64,000 bases of DNA. It comes from Nageia nagi. Its lineage: Eukaryota > Pinophyta. Positions 23,640 to 34,905 of the stretch are shown one piece after another. Each line of letters opens with the position of its first letter. Within the stretch, counting starts at the first letter, position 1. The notes below the pieces were generated by a model, which saw nothing but the letters and a program-made list of their open reading frames with translations, had not been told where the DNA came from and did no database searches. The DNA lies in the NCBI GenBank assembly GCA_050084985.1, contig JBITNC010000001.1, positions 41,912,001 through 41,976,000 on the forward strand, in the 5' to 3' direction. Position numbers and translations under genes: made by a program.

Positions 23640-24860
23640 GAGACATCCAACATGAGATCCAATAATGCCTGATGCAACTCTTTTAAATATTTGTATAGAT
23701 AGTTTGATATTGAGAAGGATGAGGTGAAGAGGAAAATTTATGAACTACTAAAACAAGGAAGATCATGCCAAGCACTTCACCTTATGGTTCACCAATTATC
23801 CTTATGCCCAATAAGAATGGATCATCGAGGATGTGCATTGACTACTAAGAATTGAACAAGATCGCCATCAAAAATAGATATCCATTGCTAATTACTAATG
23901 ATCTCTTAAAGTAGATGAGAGAGGGAAGTTCTTCACAAAGATAGACTTAAGAAGTGGTTATCAACAAGTAAGGATTAAGGAGGGAGAAATGTGAAAGACT
24001 GTATTTAAAACTAGAGAGGGGTTGTTCAAATGGCTTGTACTACCTTTTAGACTATGCAATACACCAACCACTTTCATGAGAGTAATGATTGAAATATTTA
24101 GATCCTTTTGTAATTAATTTATTATTGTTTATTTGGATGATATTATTATTTTTAGAAGAAATTAGGAATAAAATATGATGCATATAAAATAAGTACTACA
24201 AACTTTAAAAGATAATAAAGTATTATCAAAGATGAGCAAATGTGAGTTTGGCAAGCAAAGTTTGGTGTACCTTGGGAACATTATTGGAAATGGATAGATG
24301 GGAATTGACCCTAAGAAGGTGACGGGCATTTTTGACTAGATAAGGCATACAAATATCATTGAGACAAGAATCTTCTTAAGTGAAACTCAATATCTTAGAC
24401 AAGTCATTGAGAATTTTTCTAGTATAGCCTTTCCATTGCATGATATAACTAGCAAGAGGGATATTTTTCAATGGGGAAGGAAAGAACAAAGTGCTTTTGA
24501 TAACTTGAAGAAGAAAATTATCAATACAACTATTCTAGCATTACCCAATTTATAACAACCTTTTTAGGTAGAATCAAATGCTAGTAAATGTCTAATTGGA
24601 GCATTGTTGATGCATGGAAGGAGACTAGTTTGTTATAATTCAAAAAAGCTTAGTGGAGAAATGTTGAAGTATACAATCTATGATAAATACTTATTTTATC
24701 TTATCCAAGCTATTAAAAAATGGAAACACATCATACATATTGACCACCAACCATTATAGTACCTGCAAAGTCTAAGTTGTAGCAAGTAAAACATTTAAAG
24801 TGGATGGGTTTATTGCAATAGTCCTATCTAATTATTAAGTATAAAAAGGAAAGTACAAAT
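23640..24860 (+). pseudogene. Chromovirus reverse transcriptase and RNase H
   Basis: Reverse transcriptase motifs occur in order: SPYGSPIILMPNKNGSSRMC near 23780, CIDY-ELN, RYPLL, and YLDDIIIF with its codons intact at 24130-24150. Downstream, FQWGRKEQSAFDNLKKKI (about 24465) and KCLIGALLMHGRRLVCYNSK mark RNase H. Stops and frameshifts are frequent. Confidence 0.8.
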
Positions 24861-25069
24861 AAAATTGTAGACATGTTATCTTTGCCACCAATAGAAACTA
24901 TTATTTCAGGTCTGAATTGTATTCTTAAAATTTATCCTTTTGTGAAAGAATCATACAAAGAACAATACTTCAATGACCTTGATTTCAAGAATATTTATTT
25001 TAAGTTGATTCAAAATAGTAGATATGTTGATGAGACTAATTATTGTATGAAATAGGTATTATTATTTAA

Positions 25070-25850
25070 AGGAAATGATTTGTATGTGCCACAAGAAGAA
25101 AGAGTGCATCTCATTAGAGAAGCACATACATCTTAGATTTTTTGACATTTTGGAGTGGGTAAGACTATAACAAACTTCCAAAGGTATGTGTACTAGCTCA
25201 AATTTCAAAATACATTAAAGGGTGTGTTTTATGTTGCATAAGCAAACCTAGTAATAGAAAGTTGGGATTATATTAGCCATTACCAATTTCTAGTACACCT
25301 TGGAAGAGCATATCCATGGATTTTGTGGGTGGTCTACTATGATAAAAAGGATAAATGATAATTTTTTTACTATTGTTTATATATTTAGAAAGATATGTGT
25401 TTTAATTACATGCAAAAAGACTACAATTGGAAAAATTGTAGTAGAGTTATTTTTCTCTCATGTGTGGGTTCACTTTGGACTGCCTAGTTCTATTATTTTA
25501 AATAGAGATGGTAGATTCTTGGGTAAGTTTTGAACAACCTTGTGAGAAAAAATGGAAATTGAGTTGAAGATAAAGACATCCTTTCACCCTCAAACAAATG
25601 GCCAAACTAAGGTAATGAATAGGAATATTGTACAATTACTTAAGGGGTATTGTCGAAAATATCCAAAATCATGGGATGAGCATCTTGTTTACATTCAAGA
25701 CTCTTATAATAGAGAAGTATATACTTACACAAGAAAAATACCTTTTGAAATATATTATGGATACCTTCTATCATCACCAATTGATTGTGTTTTTATGCAA
25801 CAAGATGATTTTGATGCAACCTTGGAGAAGGAGGAATAACAAGTTGAGAA
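25070..25850 (+). pseudogene. Chromovirus integrase
   Basis: The two longest open stretches of the element lie here (25300-25533 and 25552-25839). SMDFVGG near 25313 carries the first catalytic Asp and LNRDGRF near 25500 the second. In the third motif FHPQTNGQTKVMNRN the usual catalytic Glu (QTEV) is Lys, so this copy cannot integrate even apart from its stops. The zinc-binding HHCC part upstream (25070-25250) is only partly readable. Confidence 0.82.
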
Positions 25851-25959
25851 ATTCGTTGAAACAATCAAACTTGTTCATCTCAAGGTGCAAGAACAACTCA
25901 AAATAAGTCAAACCAAATATAAATTGAGGCATGATAGGAATAGGACTAATCATTAGTTC

Positions 25960-26400
25960 AAAGTTGGTGATCAAGTTTAGCTACACCTTAGTAACAAAAG
26001 GTTAGAAGGACCTTCAAATAAGTTAAAATCAATTAGGTATGGACCATACAAGATCATTAAGCAAGTGGGTGATTATGCCTTTAGACTTGATTTGCCTACT
26101 TATATGAATATTTATTCAGTTTTCAATGCTGAATGCTTTAAATTATTTGAGCCTTCCATAATATCTAAAAATGAAGTTGATTCAAGCACCATTTTACTAT
26201 CTAGTGATGATCTTTCCCCTAGCATAATGGATTAACTAAAGGATTAGTTTTGCAAAACAAGAATCGACATATAAGGAGAAGAAAATAAGAAATTTGGCTT
26301 GTTGGGTTGAAGGTAAATTTCCTAAAATAGAAAAATGATATGATAAGAGAAAGGTTGAGGGTTTTTTTCCTCATCTTATCTATAACTAAGCATTTTGAGG
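25960..26400 (+). pseudogene. Chromovirus integrase tail and probable chromodomain
   Basis: LHLSNKRLEGPSNKLKSIRY then GPYKIIKQVGDYAFRLDLPT is the conserved GPY/F module. Further on, KKFGLLG near 26290 and the text ending EGFFPHL-like near 26370 match the place and style of a chromodomain. Stops interrupt it. Confidence 0.65.
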
Positions 26401-26428
26401 ACAAAATGTACTTCCCATTATGAAGGTG

Positions 26429-27630
26429 TGGTATGGATATCTTGCCTTAAGTGTTAATGTGACCAAAGATTTTTACATATGAGCTTGATCCATTATTTAA
26501 AATCTAGTATTATAAAGATTTTGATTTTATACAACACTTTGTATTTGATTAAATTATATAAGGCTAACATCCTTATAATAAGAATTTGGAACACTCTGAT
26601 TTTTGGATGATGTTTGGAGATTTCCCTTTGGGTTTTATGAAGTTTTTATGTCATGGAACCTATCAAAATAAATCATTAATATTTATTAAGATATAACTTT
26701 TGATAGAGATATCAATTTAGTTGATTCTTCTTTTCATTAGATAGCTCTCAAAGATACCTTTCCAATGAGTATATGCATGCCTAATGTTTTTGAAGGTTTG
26801 ATCACCATCCAATGCATTTTATAGAGAACTATCAAACCTATCACAACCAATGCTAACATCGATGCCAACACTAATGCTAGCACCTACACTAGTATTTCTA
26901 AGGAGCTACAATGCAATATTTTGAATCTAACATATTTGGCATGCTAGTATGATGATTGTTTATATGAAGACAAAAATATTACATAGGAATACCAATGTAG
27001 ATACTGATGAAAACCTAATCATTGGCCAATAATTCATATGATACCTGACCTCTCACATAATTATACATCCAACATGCTAGCATCAATGATGAGGTTAGTG
27101 CTTTTGTTGGAAAAAATATCATGTATGAATGAAAGGTGAAATATTTTAAGTCATTTTGAGGTGTTTGGAATTAAATAAGAAGTTGGAAAGCCATGTGATT
27201 ACTCCAGGGATGTCAGTTTCTACCTACATATCCTTATTGAGACTTGGGAGAAGGGAGAAAATGGTAAAACAGAGAAGGAATATAAAGAATGAATCAGAAC
27301 TTATTGTAGATCTATTCACCATTATTGTAGTTTGTTTACATGTTATGGGATCAAATTTTATGTTGAGGACACTTTGAAGGATTGTAAATCCTAGTGTAAA
27401 CTTGTTGCATAATAGAATGATGGGGTTGATGGTGGCTACTATAAGGTAGATACTCTCACATTGTGAGGAACCCTTAAACAAACATGTATAAATTTTTTGG
27501 ATGCTTGAATGTTATTTTCATTCTTATTTCTAATTGGCATTAGATTCTATTTTCCATTTCAAATTCAATGATTTTTCAATTGTATTAGATAATTCTTTTT
27601 AAGTTATAAGTTTTAGGAAATTATAGATCA
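26429..27630 (+). repeat. 3' LTR of the chromovirus
   Basis: Runs from TGGTATGGATATCTTGCC to TTATAGATCA, about 1202 bases, homologous to 20709-21938. Both share CCTTAAGTGTTAAT near the start and CATGGAACCTATCAAA in the middle. Confidence 0.88.
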
Positions 27631-27666
27631 TGAAAGAATAGTTTGAAAAGTTTGAAGCACCACTAG
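27631..27666 (-). pseudogene. Continuation of the older gypsy integrase
   Basis: On the minus strand these 36 bases encode KLFKLFFQ-like text. If the chromovirus and one target duplication are removed, this runs in frame into VVRLHRLL of the remnant ending at 20708. The segment stops where a copia LTR begins. Confidence 0.6.
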
Positions 27667-28066
27667 TGTTGGATATTTACTTGATCTCACAACATAAATT
27701 TTTCTATAGATTCTTTTGTAATTATAGATTCTATGTAATGTGAGAATCCTAATTATGATTTATTCTTCATGAATCTTAGGGTTGAGGTATACTTAGGATA
27801 GTTACTCTTTTTATTGATTCTAATTTTTCTATTCAAATACTATTGTATTGAACTTATTTTTGTTGTAGCTTTGAGTTTCATGCTTCCTCCATTATTTTAT
27901 CACAATTTGGGTTATGTTGACACCATTTGTAAGTTCTTTATTTTAGTTACTATAGTTCATATATTCATCTACATTGTTGGTCTTGTTTTTGTGAATGATA
28001 ATTCTATTTAGTTGCTTCATCCTTTGAATGTTATTATTATGAATTATTTTTTTATTATAAACCTCA
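27667..28066 (+). repeat. 5' LTR of a copia element
   Basis: Starts TGTTGGATATTTACTTG and ends AAACCTCA, 400 bases with TG...CA termini, two bases before a primer site. The matching 3' LTR is not seen in this window. Confidence 0.65.
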
Positions 28067-28068
28067 TT

Positions 28069-28081
28069 TTGGTATTAGAGC
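28069..28081 (+). other. Copia primer binding site
   Basis: TTGGTATTAGAGC differs by one base from the canonical TTGGTATCAGAGC (tRNA-iMet) and directly follows the LTR. Confidence 0.75.
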
Positions 28082-28164
28082 TAGTTTAATTACAAGGTTT
28101 GAAGTTTTGATCTTAATAGTATTTTATTAAGTTTCTATTTTAAAAGATTATTTTTTATTCTATT

Positions 28165-29325
28165 ATGGCAAGCAATACAAACTCTCTTCCAATTCCAAAT
28201 TTAAATGGAGAATAGTATGAGTATTAGAACATAAAAATGAATAATTTACTGATAGTAAAATATTTATTGGGATCTTATGGGGCAGGGATATCTTAAGCCA
28301 ATAGATTGGAGCTTACTTGGAGATGATTATAAAATGGAAAAGAAGGAGGCACAAAAGAAGAACTATCTAGTACTTTACCATCTTTAGTGATACCTTAATA
28401 AGAGCATATATATAAGGATTGTAGGCTATAAATCAACTTTTCAAGCATGGAAAGCTTTACAAGAAAGTTACCAAGTATAATAGCTCAAGTTGCAAACTTT
28501 GAGAAATGAACTTGAGGATGAAACAAAATCAAGGGGCTAGTGACTACTATGTTAGAGTGAAGGTAGTTGTCAATAAGATGATAACTCTTAGAGATCATCT
28601 TGAAAATCCTATAGTGGTTAAAACATATTGAGGAAAACTCACTTCTAGGTGGCACCACATTTCTTTCATTATTAAAGAGACAAGCAATTTGGCTATGCTT
28701 GAAATCTTCAAACTCATTGGCTATTTGATGTATCATGAAGAGAGGCTTAATGAAAGTACAGCTAGGAGTAATGAAGAGAAATAATTTATCAATGTTAATG
28801 GTAGCATCAACTTTGATTCTTATGAAATATAAAAAGGAAATATTCATAGAAGAGGCCAACACTCTTATTATGGAAGAGGTGACCAAGGTAATGGTGGCTC
28901 TACTCATGATGGGGTTGAGGAGGTAGAGGTGATAAAAAGAATATGTAATGTTACCATTGCAACAAGTTAGTCACTTTGAGAGAGAGCATACAATGAAGAA
29001 TAATGGTTTAAACAAATCATGAAGTGGAACTAATAAATTAGTGGGGGGTTTAAACCATATGACCACTCCCAAAATTCTAGCATTAGGATTAACGATGATA
29101 AATCCTTAGTTTTTGCAACAAAAGGTATGGTAGAAGTGGCCATAAATAAAGGCAAAAATAAGGTATATGATATTCATTATACTCCAAGTATGAAGCATAA
29201 TTTGTTAATTGTAAGACAAAATCATGAAGTGGAACTATAAATTAGTTTTTGATGATAGAAAGTATGTCATTTATGATAAAAATTATAATAATATGTTGGT
29301 ACATTCTATTCTTATGAAAAACAAA
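28165..29325 (+). pseudogene. Copia gag to pre-integrase, truncated
   Basis: The ATG at 28165 opens MASNTNSLPIPNLNGE, the usual copia gag start. LRNELEDETKS follows near 28500, CYHCNK (zinc knuckle) near 28950, then the protease/pre-integrase text VFATKGMVEVAINKGKNKVY and YTPSMKHNLLIV near 29100-29210, and YVIYDKNYNNMLVHSILMKN at 29265-29320. It stops abruptly there, so integrase, reverse transcriptase and 3' LTR are missing. It has many stops. Confidence 0.78.
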
Positions 29326-29329
29326 ATAC

Positions 29330-29548
29330 TATTTCCCCTAAACCAATGTCCTTGAGCTCCACCATTGCAACACTCATTGAACTTGCCATATCCATGAGTT
29401 CTTCCTCTAAATTAATTTCCTCTTCCTTTATATGGATGAGTTCTTTCACTCTAAGAGTTACTTGAACCCTCATCTTCTTCTTTCTTCTATGTTTTATCCT
29501 ATTTACAAAAGGATTTTCCTTTGGGTGGGTGCAAGAAGTTGGATCCAC
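29330..29548 (-). pseudogene. Gag zinc-knuckle fragment in opposite orientation
   Basis: A minus-strand frame reads RTHPYKGRGN then FRGRTHGYGKFNECCNGGAQ and GHWFRGN. This is the RG-rich, CCHC-type end of a retrotransposon gag, with two of the zinc ligands now Gly. It abuts the truncated copia element head-on. Confidence 0.5.
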
Positions 29549-29559
29549 TTTAAGGCCAA

Positions 29560-30011
29560 AAAGTGGAAGTGTTTTCCTTGATTTTTATGTTTGGGTATGA
29601 TTGATCTCGAAATTTGAAGCATTTAGACATAAAATAGTGAAAAATATCACTAAGATTAAAATGTAGTGCTCAGAGTCTAGTTTTCAAATATATAATTTTT
29701 TTTAATAACTATATAATAGAATAAAATTTGATTAGATAAAAAAAAAATCACTATTTAAGAAAAAAAAAACATTTTTGGACCATACCATGCACATGTCCAT
29801 CAACCATAATTTGACTAAAATCAAAGTATTTTTTAAAATCCTTTTAGAATAAAATAATTAACACATTGGATATTGTCCTAGATATTTTCCCATAATTTTT
29901 TCATCAATATTTACTTTTTATTAATTTTTTATCAGGCATATTTGTGATTTCAAAAAGTACTCATGTTCATCCACCATAATATGATTTAAAATTCATCTTT
30001 AGAAAAAAAAG

Positions 30012-30045
<34 letters not shown>

Positions 30046-30839
30046 AATATAATGGGAATTCTATAAATCTTGTCCCTATATAACTTTTTTTTCATAACTC
30101 TCAAAAAACAAAAAACTAAAAAATTGTTAAGAAAATATGAGACCCTCTTATTTTAAGTATATGGACTAGTTTCACTAAACATTAATAGAAAAATATAAAA
30201 TATACTCCAATTCTAAAAATAATTGCATATTTAAATTTATCACACTTTCATCTATAATGGATTTCAATTTTGTGACAAAATTAAATCAAAATCACCATGA
30301 AATATATGGCTGAAGTTATGATTTTGTGTTAAAATCAACCTTAGACATTTAGTTGCAGGTCCAAGGCATAGCTTGGCTCAACTAGCCTTTTTTGAGCCTA
30401 AATTCAAGGTTGGTGTGCTATTTTGGTGTAGATACATGAGCTATTAATTTTGAATATATTAGGAATCCTGATATTTTCTAGTCATTCAAATATCGAGATC
30501 CTGATATATTGGGATCCTAATTTTTTTAACGCATTGCAACAAAAAATCAACTGCCTAGACATAGATGTTCTCTACATCATTCTCTTACATGTTCATATAG
30601 TACGATATACAATGACATTTTCTATAGAAATTGAATTGGTTTCTTCATATGCATGCACATTATTCAATCAATATACTAAGGTTATATCCGAAGTATCTTT
30701 TCAATGAATTTGAGGTTTAATTAAGTTTCTTAAGAAGATATTTAAGACCTTAAATATTGAAGCAATCATTTCCATTATGGTTATCTTTTAAAGATATACA
30801 AAGTTGAATTTGTAAACTTCTCAAGTTAATCAACATCAT
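29560..30839. other. AT-rich non-coding stretch
   Basis: No gene. It includes a (TA)n run and, at 30490-30511, the string TATCGAGATCCTGATAT, which recurs near 46650. The first 60 bases resemble, inverted, sequence near 46697-46740. Confidence 0.35.
30011..30052 (+). repeat. (TA)n microsatellite
   Basis: An almost pure TA run of about 40 bases with two phase breaks. Confidence 0.95.
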
Positions 30840-31900
30840 GGATGATAAAAAAAATGCCAAAAAAAGAGAGGAAGAGTCATGTCATCTAAAGACATTCTTG
30901 CAAGAAGAGAGAAGGATGTAAAAAGGAAAAAAGGAAAAAGAGCATAAAATAAAGAATGAATTGTAATTAAGTACTTTAAAGTTCCATCCTAATTGAAGAG
31001 GAGGACATTGAAGAGAACATGAATGTAGATATTACTATAGATGATGCACCATTGAATGAAGCTTCAAATTCAATGACTGTGGAAATGAATGCAAGTATGT
31101 CTTTGAATCTTTGTATCCTATTATAATTTTAGGTGTTTTTCAACATTCTCATGGAATTTATAAAAATGATTTAGAAATTATTTAATTAATAAACTCCTCT
31201 TCACATGATCATGGATTATTGATTAGGCTTATTTCCACTTTCAAAAGTTCCTTCCATAGACCACTTAAAATTACACTTCTAGCTCATGTTACTCCTACTA
31301 TTAGAGTAGATCTTAGAATTTGCTATAAGTACTACTAAATTCTGGAGGTAATCAATTTATTTGACACTCATGTTAATTATCTTAAGGCTTAAGCATTTAG
31401 GGTTTACATTTTAGTGCTTAGGTTTGCTTAGTTAGCTTAAGGCTTTAGGGTTTAGTTTTTAGGTTTAAGGGTTTAAGGTTTAGGTTTGTGTGTCCTATCA
31501 AGGTTTGGCCAACAAGGTTAAATTTAAAAATTGTCCAATAGATTTAAACATGTGATGTCCTATCATCTTTTTAATGCTCTTAAAATTAGGATATAAGCAT
31601 TATGTCATATAATGCCACTATATATTGATTTGTTTAAGGCTTAAGGGTTTAGAGTTTAAGATTTTTATTTTGCTTGAGTTTGCATAATGCCACTATATAT
31701 TGGTTACTTAATTTATTTCATTTCATTAACTAAATATTATTTTAATGCTTGATTAAGTCCTCAAAAATTCACTAATTAATTATTGTATGTTATCTTTTTT
31801 TTTCATGTGTAGTAAACTTTGGTGAGTCAAACCTTATCCATGGAGTACCAACTGTGGACATGAATCTAGGTATATGTTTGAAACCATATGTTAATAATAT
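30840..31900 (+). pseudogene. Possible 5' exons of the HGKG-type gene
   Basis: Acidic, lysine-rich text appears at 30840-31110, including EEDIEENMNVDITIDDAPLN and MTVEMNASMSLN. A second block at 31817-31885, VPTVDMNLGICLK, looks like a diverged repeat of the first and is preceded by a pyrimidine tract and TGTAG, a possible splice acceptor. Assigning these to the gene downstream is inference from position. Confidence 0.3.
31394..31488 (+). repeat. Degenerate telomere-like (TTTAGGG) cluster
   Basis: TTTAGGGTTTA occurs twice and related TTAAGGGTTTAAGG and TTAGGTTT strings surround it. It is short and imperfect; a similar TAAGGGTTTAGAGTTTAAG lies near 31640. Confidence 0.5.
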
Positions 31901-32059
31901 TGAGAATAAAATATTGATAATACTAATGATAAAAATATTTTTTTGCATATTGAACATGATATCTTATATAATGTTCCTGGTACAATATCTATGAGATGAA
32001 TGCGAACACATGCAAATAGATTATATGATCAATTTTTCTTAATAAGGAGCTAGGATTTC

Positions 32060-34560
32060 AATGCCAACTCATGTTACAATTAATGAGAATGTTAAAAATT
32101 AGAAGAGTAATGAAAACTTTAGGTGTTTGTATGAAAAATGATGAACCCTTAAAACAAGTTATGTCCACTATTGTTAGTGCCATGGACTCTGTTAGAAAGA
32201 AGAGTTGGTCTAAAGATAAGAATGTGGCACGATGATCCATAACAAATCTTTAGTAAATAGATCAATTGTAAGGAAAAAAATGATTAGTAATCTTAGTGTA
32301 TATCTAAATATAAACCCTAAAACTTTGTGAAGACCTAATAAGAGAAGAAAAAGCATTAAAATTGATCCAATCAACCAATGTTGTAGTTTTAGTGGTGGAT
32401 GTCTTATAGGAAATTGACTAATGAGATAAAATATGTAATTGAAAAATATTGGCATGATCATACAATGGTATCTCCTAATAGTAAATATGTTTTTAAATAA
32501 ATGAAATCTTCAAGGCCAAAAGATCATCAACCTGAGCATGCAAAACACTTTTTAGATATGACTCAAACTCAATTATATAATAACTTTGTAAATGAAAAAT
32601 TGTTAAGTAGTTTTAATATTAGCCTAAATAAAAGATATTTTGAGAAAGGTAAACCTTAGTATGTTAGAATTAATAAGCAAAGAATAACATGTTGTAAAAC
32701 TCATTTGTGATTTAGATATTATTATCAAGTTTTTCGATATATATATGGTACTTTCATACTAACAACTAAATGTAAGGATGTGGTTTTAATATGCCACCTA
32801 AATTTATCAATGAGTTTATAATAGGTTTATTTTTTCAAATTCCAGATGGTCAATTATTTTATTCACATCCATGTATTTCAAGACAATGTAGTATATGTGG
32901 AAACCTTTCATTTTTAGGAGAATGTGTACATGAAAGTAGTTTATATGATTTTGGACAAACATTAGTGGATATCCAAAAATTCAAGAAAGTTGAGTATGCA
33001 TTGAATGATAGAAAAAATGGGAAGCATATTTATCTAATCCCTGAAAAGTTTAGTGTACATACATTTATGGATGATTTTAAGAGTAACTTTACTCCAAAAT
33101 ATGTGAAACATTCCCAACATGCTCGATGGATTAATAGTGAATTTCATCAATGTAGAAACATATTTTCATATGGAACTATATTATCAATTGTAGACTTTGT
33201 ATAAAACTATACTCTAGAATCACAAGAAAAAATACAATCTTATTATTATAGTTCTCAATAGGTTTCCATTTTTTTCATATTGTATATAGACATCCAAATG
33301 ATAGTATAGAAGATAATAGAAATGTTTTGAGGGAGTACCACTTTTATGTAAGTGATAATAGATTACACTCACCAAATTTTATCTAATTTTACTTTAAGAT
33401 ATTCTAGACAAATTTGAAGGAATGAAATATCCATATGGCACAACATTTGTTATGGTCAAATAATTGTATAGAGTAGTTTAAGAATGCACATATGTTTTAT
33501 TGGTTAAGTAGGATGCATAGAGAATATAATATACAACATATATGGTCATTTTTTGAAGATGGACATGGTAAAGGTGAACATGATGGAGTTGGTGCATGTG
33601 TGAAAAAATCTCTTGCTAGAGAACAACTTAAATTTGAAGATTCAGTAAAATTTCAAGATGCACATGTAATTATGGATTGGTGTAATACAAATATATCTGT
33701 TAGATCAAAAGATAATTCTACAATTCAATGATTCTTTTATTTAGTTAAATAAAATAATATTATGAGTTGTCATGATTGTGAGACAATTAATGGAACAACT
33801 AAATGGCAGTCATTTAAGAGTTCAAATGCAAGCACATGGACTATTTGGACAAGGGAGCTTGCATGTTTTTGTGATTCTTGTATTATTGGTGAATTAAAAG
33901 TATGTATAAATACAAAATGGGTTGATGAATGGAAATAAATATCTTTAACACACATAGGAGCACACGATGGACAAGAATTATTCATTAAAGATGAGAATCA
34001 ATTGTTTGCATCATAGGACTATGATCAGGTTTTTGACCTTGTACAAGAAGGTAATTTAAAATAAATTAAACTTTATAATTTTTTTATTTTATTTATATGA
34101 ATGCTCATTTTTGTATATATTTGAACTAGTTTTTTATGTCATACTTAATTGATATAAATTTTATTTGCAAGACATGTGTATGTTGTGGCACTTGAAGGGA
34201 ATGAAGAGGAATTAGAGTATTGGTTGGCTCGATGTGTTGAGAGAAAATATAAGTTAACTCATACTCGACATAATGATGATGGATTTGAGTACCCAATAGG
34301 TTGTATGGTGGTTTTTAGTACATGGCTATGAAAAATAGTACCAAGGAGGAATGGTTTGGGAGCATACGAAGATTATGAACCAAATAAGAAAATTATTCAC
34401 TATTTGCATTTGATACTAGCAACAAATATTAAACTATACAAATATAAAGGGAAGCCTACTAATAGATTATTGTGTAAATATTCAATGTAAGAGCATGAGA
34501 TTATGAATGCATTACATAAAAGAGAGGATGCAAATGGTATCAACGATTGAAAAGTACAGG
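32060..34560 (+). pseudogene. Intron-bearing gene remnant with HGKGEHDG motif, family unnamed
   Basis: Successive frames give continuous protein-like text. About 32430-32780 reads YWHDHTMVSPNSKYVF, EHAKHFLDMTQTQLYNNF and RYFEKGKP. An open frame at 32791-33204 includes ISRQCSICGNLSFLGECVHE (Cys pairs) and FQCR-like text. Then HLLWSNNCIE, FKNAHMFYWLSRMHREYNIQ and IWSFFEDGHGKGEHDGVGAC occur at 33444-33600, and VKKSLAREQLKFED after that. The last exon (34172-34560) has YVVALEGNEEELEYWLARCV and DGFEYPIGCMVVFSTW. An intron at 34051-34171 has GT-AG ends. I recall similar unnamed transposon-like proteins in plants and animals with WSDG, FKN and HGKG-DG motifs. Function unknown; transposase-like is inference. 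Confidence 0.55.
34051..34171 (+). other. Intron in the HGKG-type gene remnant
   Basis: GTAATTTAAA at the left and TTATTTGCAAG at the right enclose 121 AT-rich bases between two coding-like blocks. The flanking frames do not join perfectly, probably from a one-base indel in the decayed exons. A second donor, ACAG|GTAAGTTT, ends the last block near 34560. Confidence 0.5.
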
Positions 34561-34569
34561 TAAGTTTAT

Positions 34570-34905
34570 CTCCCTCTTCCCTTCATCTCCACTTCCCCTT
34601 CTCCTTCACTTGTACACCCCTTAATCTCCACTTCCCCTTATTCTTCATCCCTATGCACCTTCATCTCCACTTCCCCTTCTCCTTCACCCCTACATCCCTT
34701 CATCTCCACTTCCCCTTATCCTTCATCCCTATGCACCTTCATCTCCACTTCCCCTTCATCTCCACTTCCCCTTCTCCTTCATCCCTACATGCCTTAATAT
34801 CCACTTCCCCTTCTCCTTCACCCCTACACACCTCCATCTCCACTTCCCCTTCTCCGTTCACCCCTTCATCTCCACTTACCCTTCACCCTTTCATATCCCC
34901 TTATC
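34570..34905 (+). repeat. Pyrimidine-rich minisatellite (about 39-bp unit)
   Basis: Repeats of CTTCATCTCCACTTCCCCTT followed by CTCCTTCACCCCTACA-like sequence, seven to eight imperfect copies, about 95 percent C, T and A on this strand and almost no G. The open frames across it are by-products of the repeat. Confidence 0.9.

Larger units (their letters stand above)
20709..27630 (+). mobile_element. Full-length degenerate Ty3/gypsy chromovirus
   Basis: A complete 6.9-kb element: 5' LTR, tRNA-Met primer site, gag, protease, reverse transcriptase, RNase H, integrase, C-terminal tail with likely chromodomain, and 3' LTR. The bases before the 5' LTR (TGGAA) and after the 3' LTR (TGAAA) match at four of five positions, as expected for a decayed target-site duplication. 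It sits inside an older integrase gene on the other strand. The LTRs have diverged with many small indels and the ORFs hold dozens of stops, so it is old and inactive. Confidence 0.9.

Noticed and set aside
28485-28907. Minus-strand frame of 140 codons
   Set aside because: It is antisense to the copia gag.
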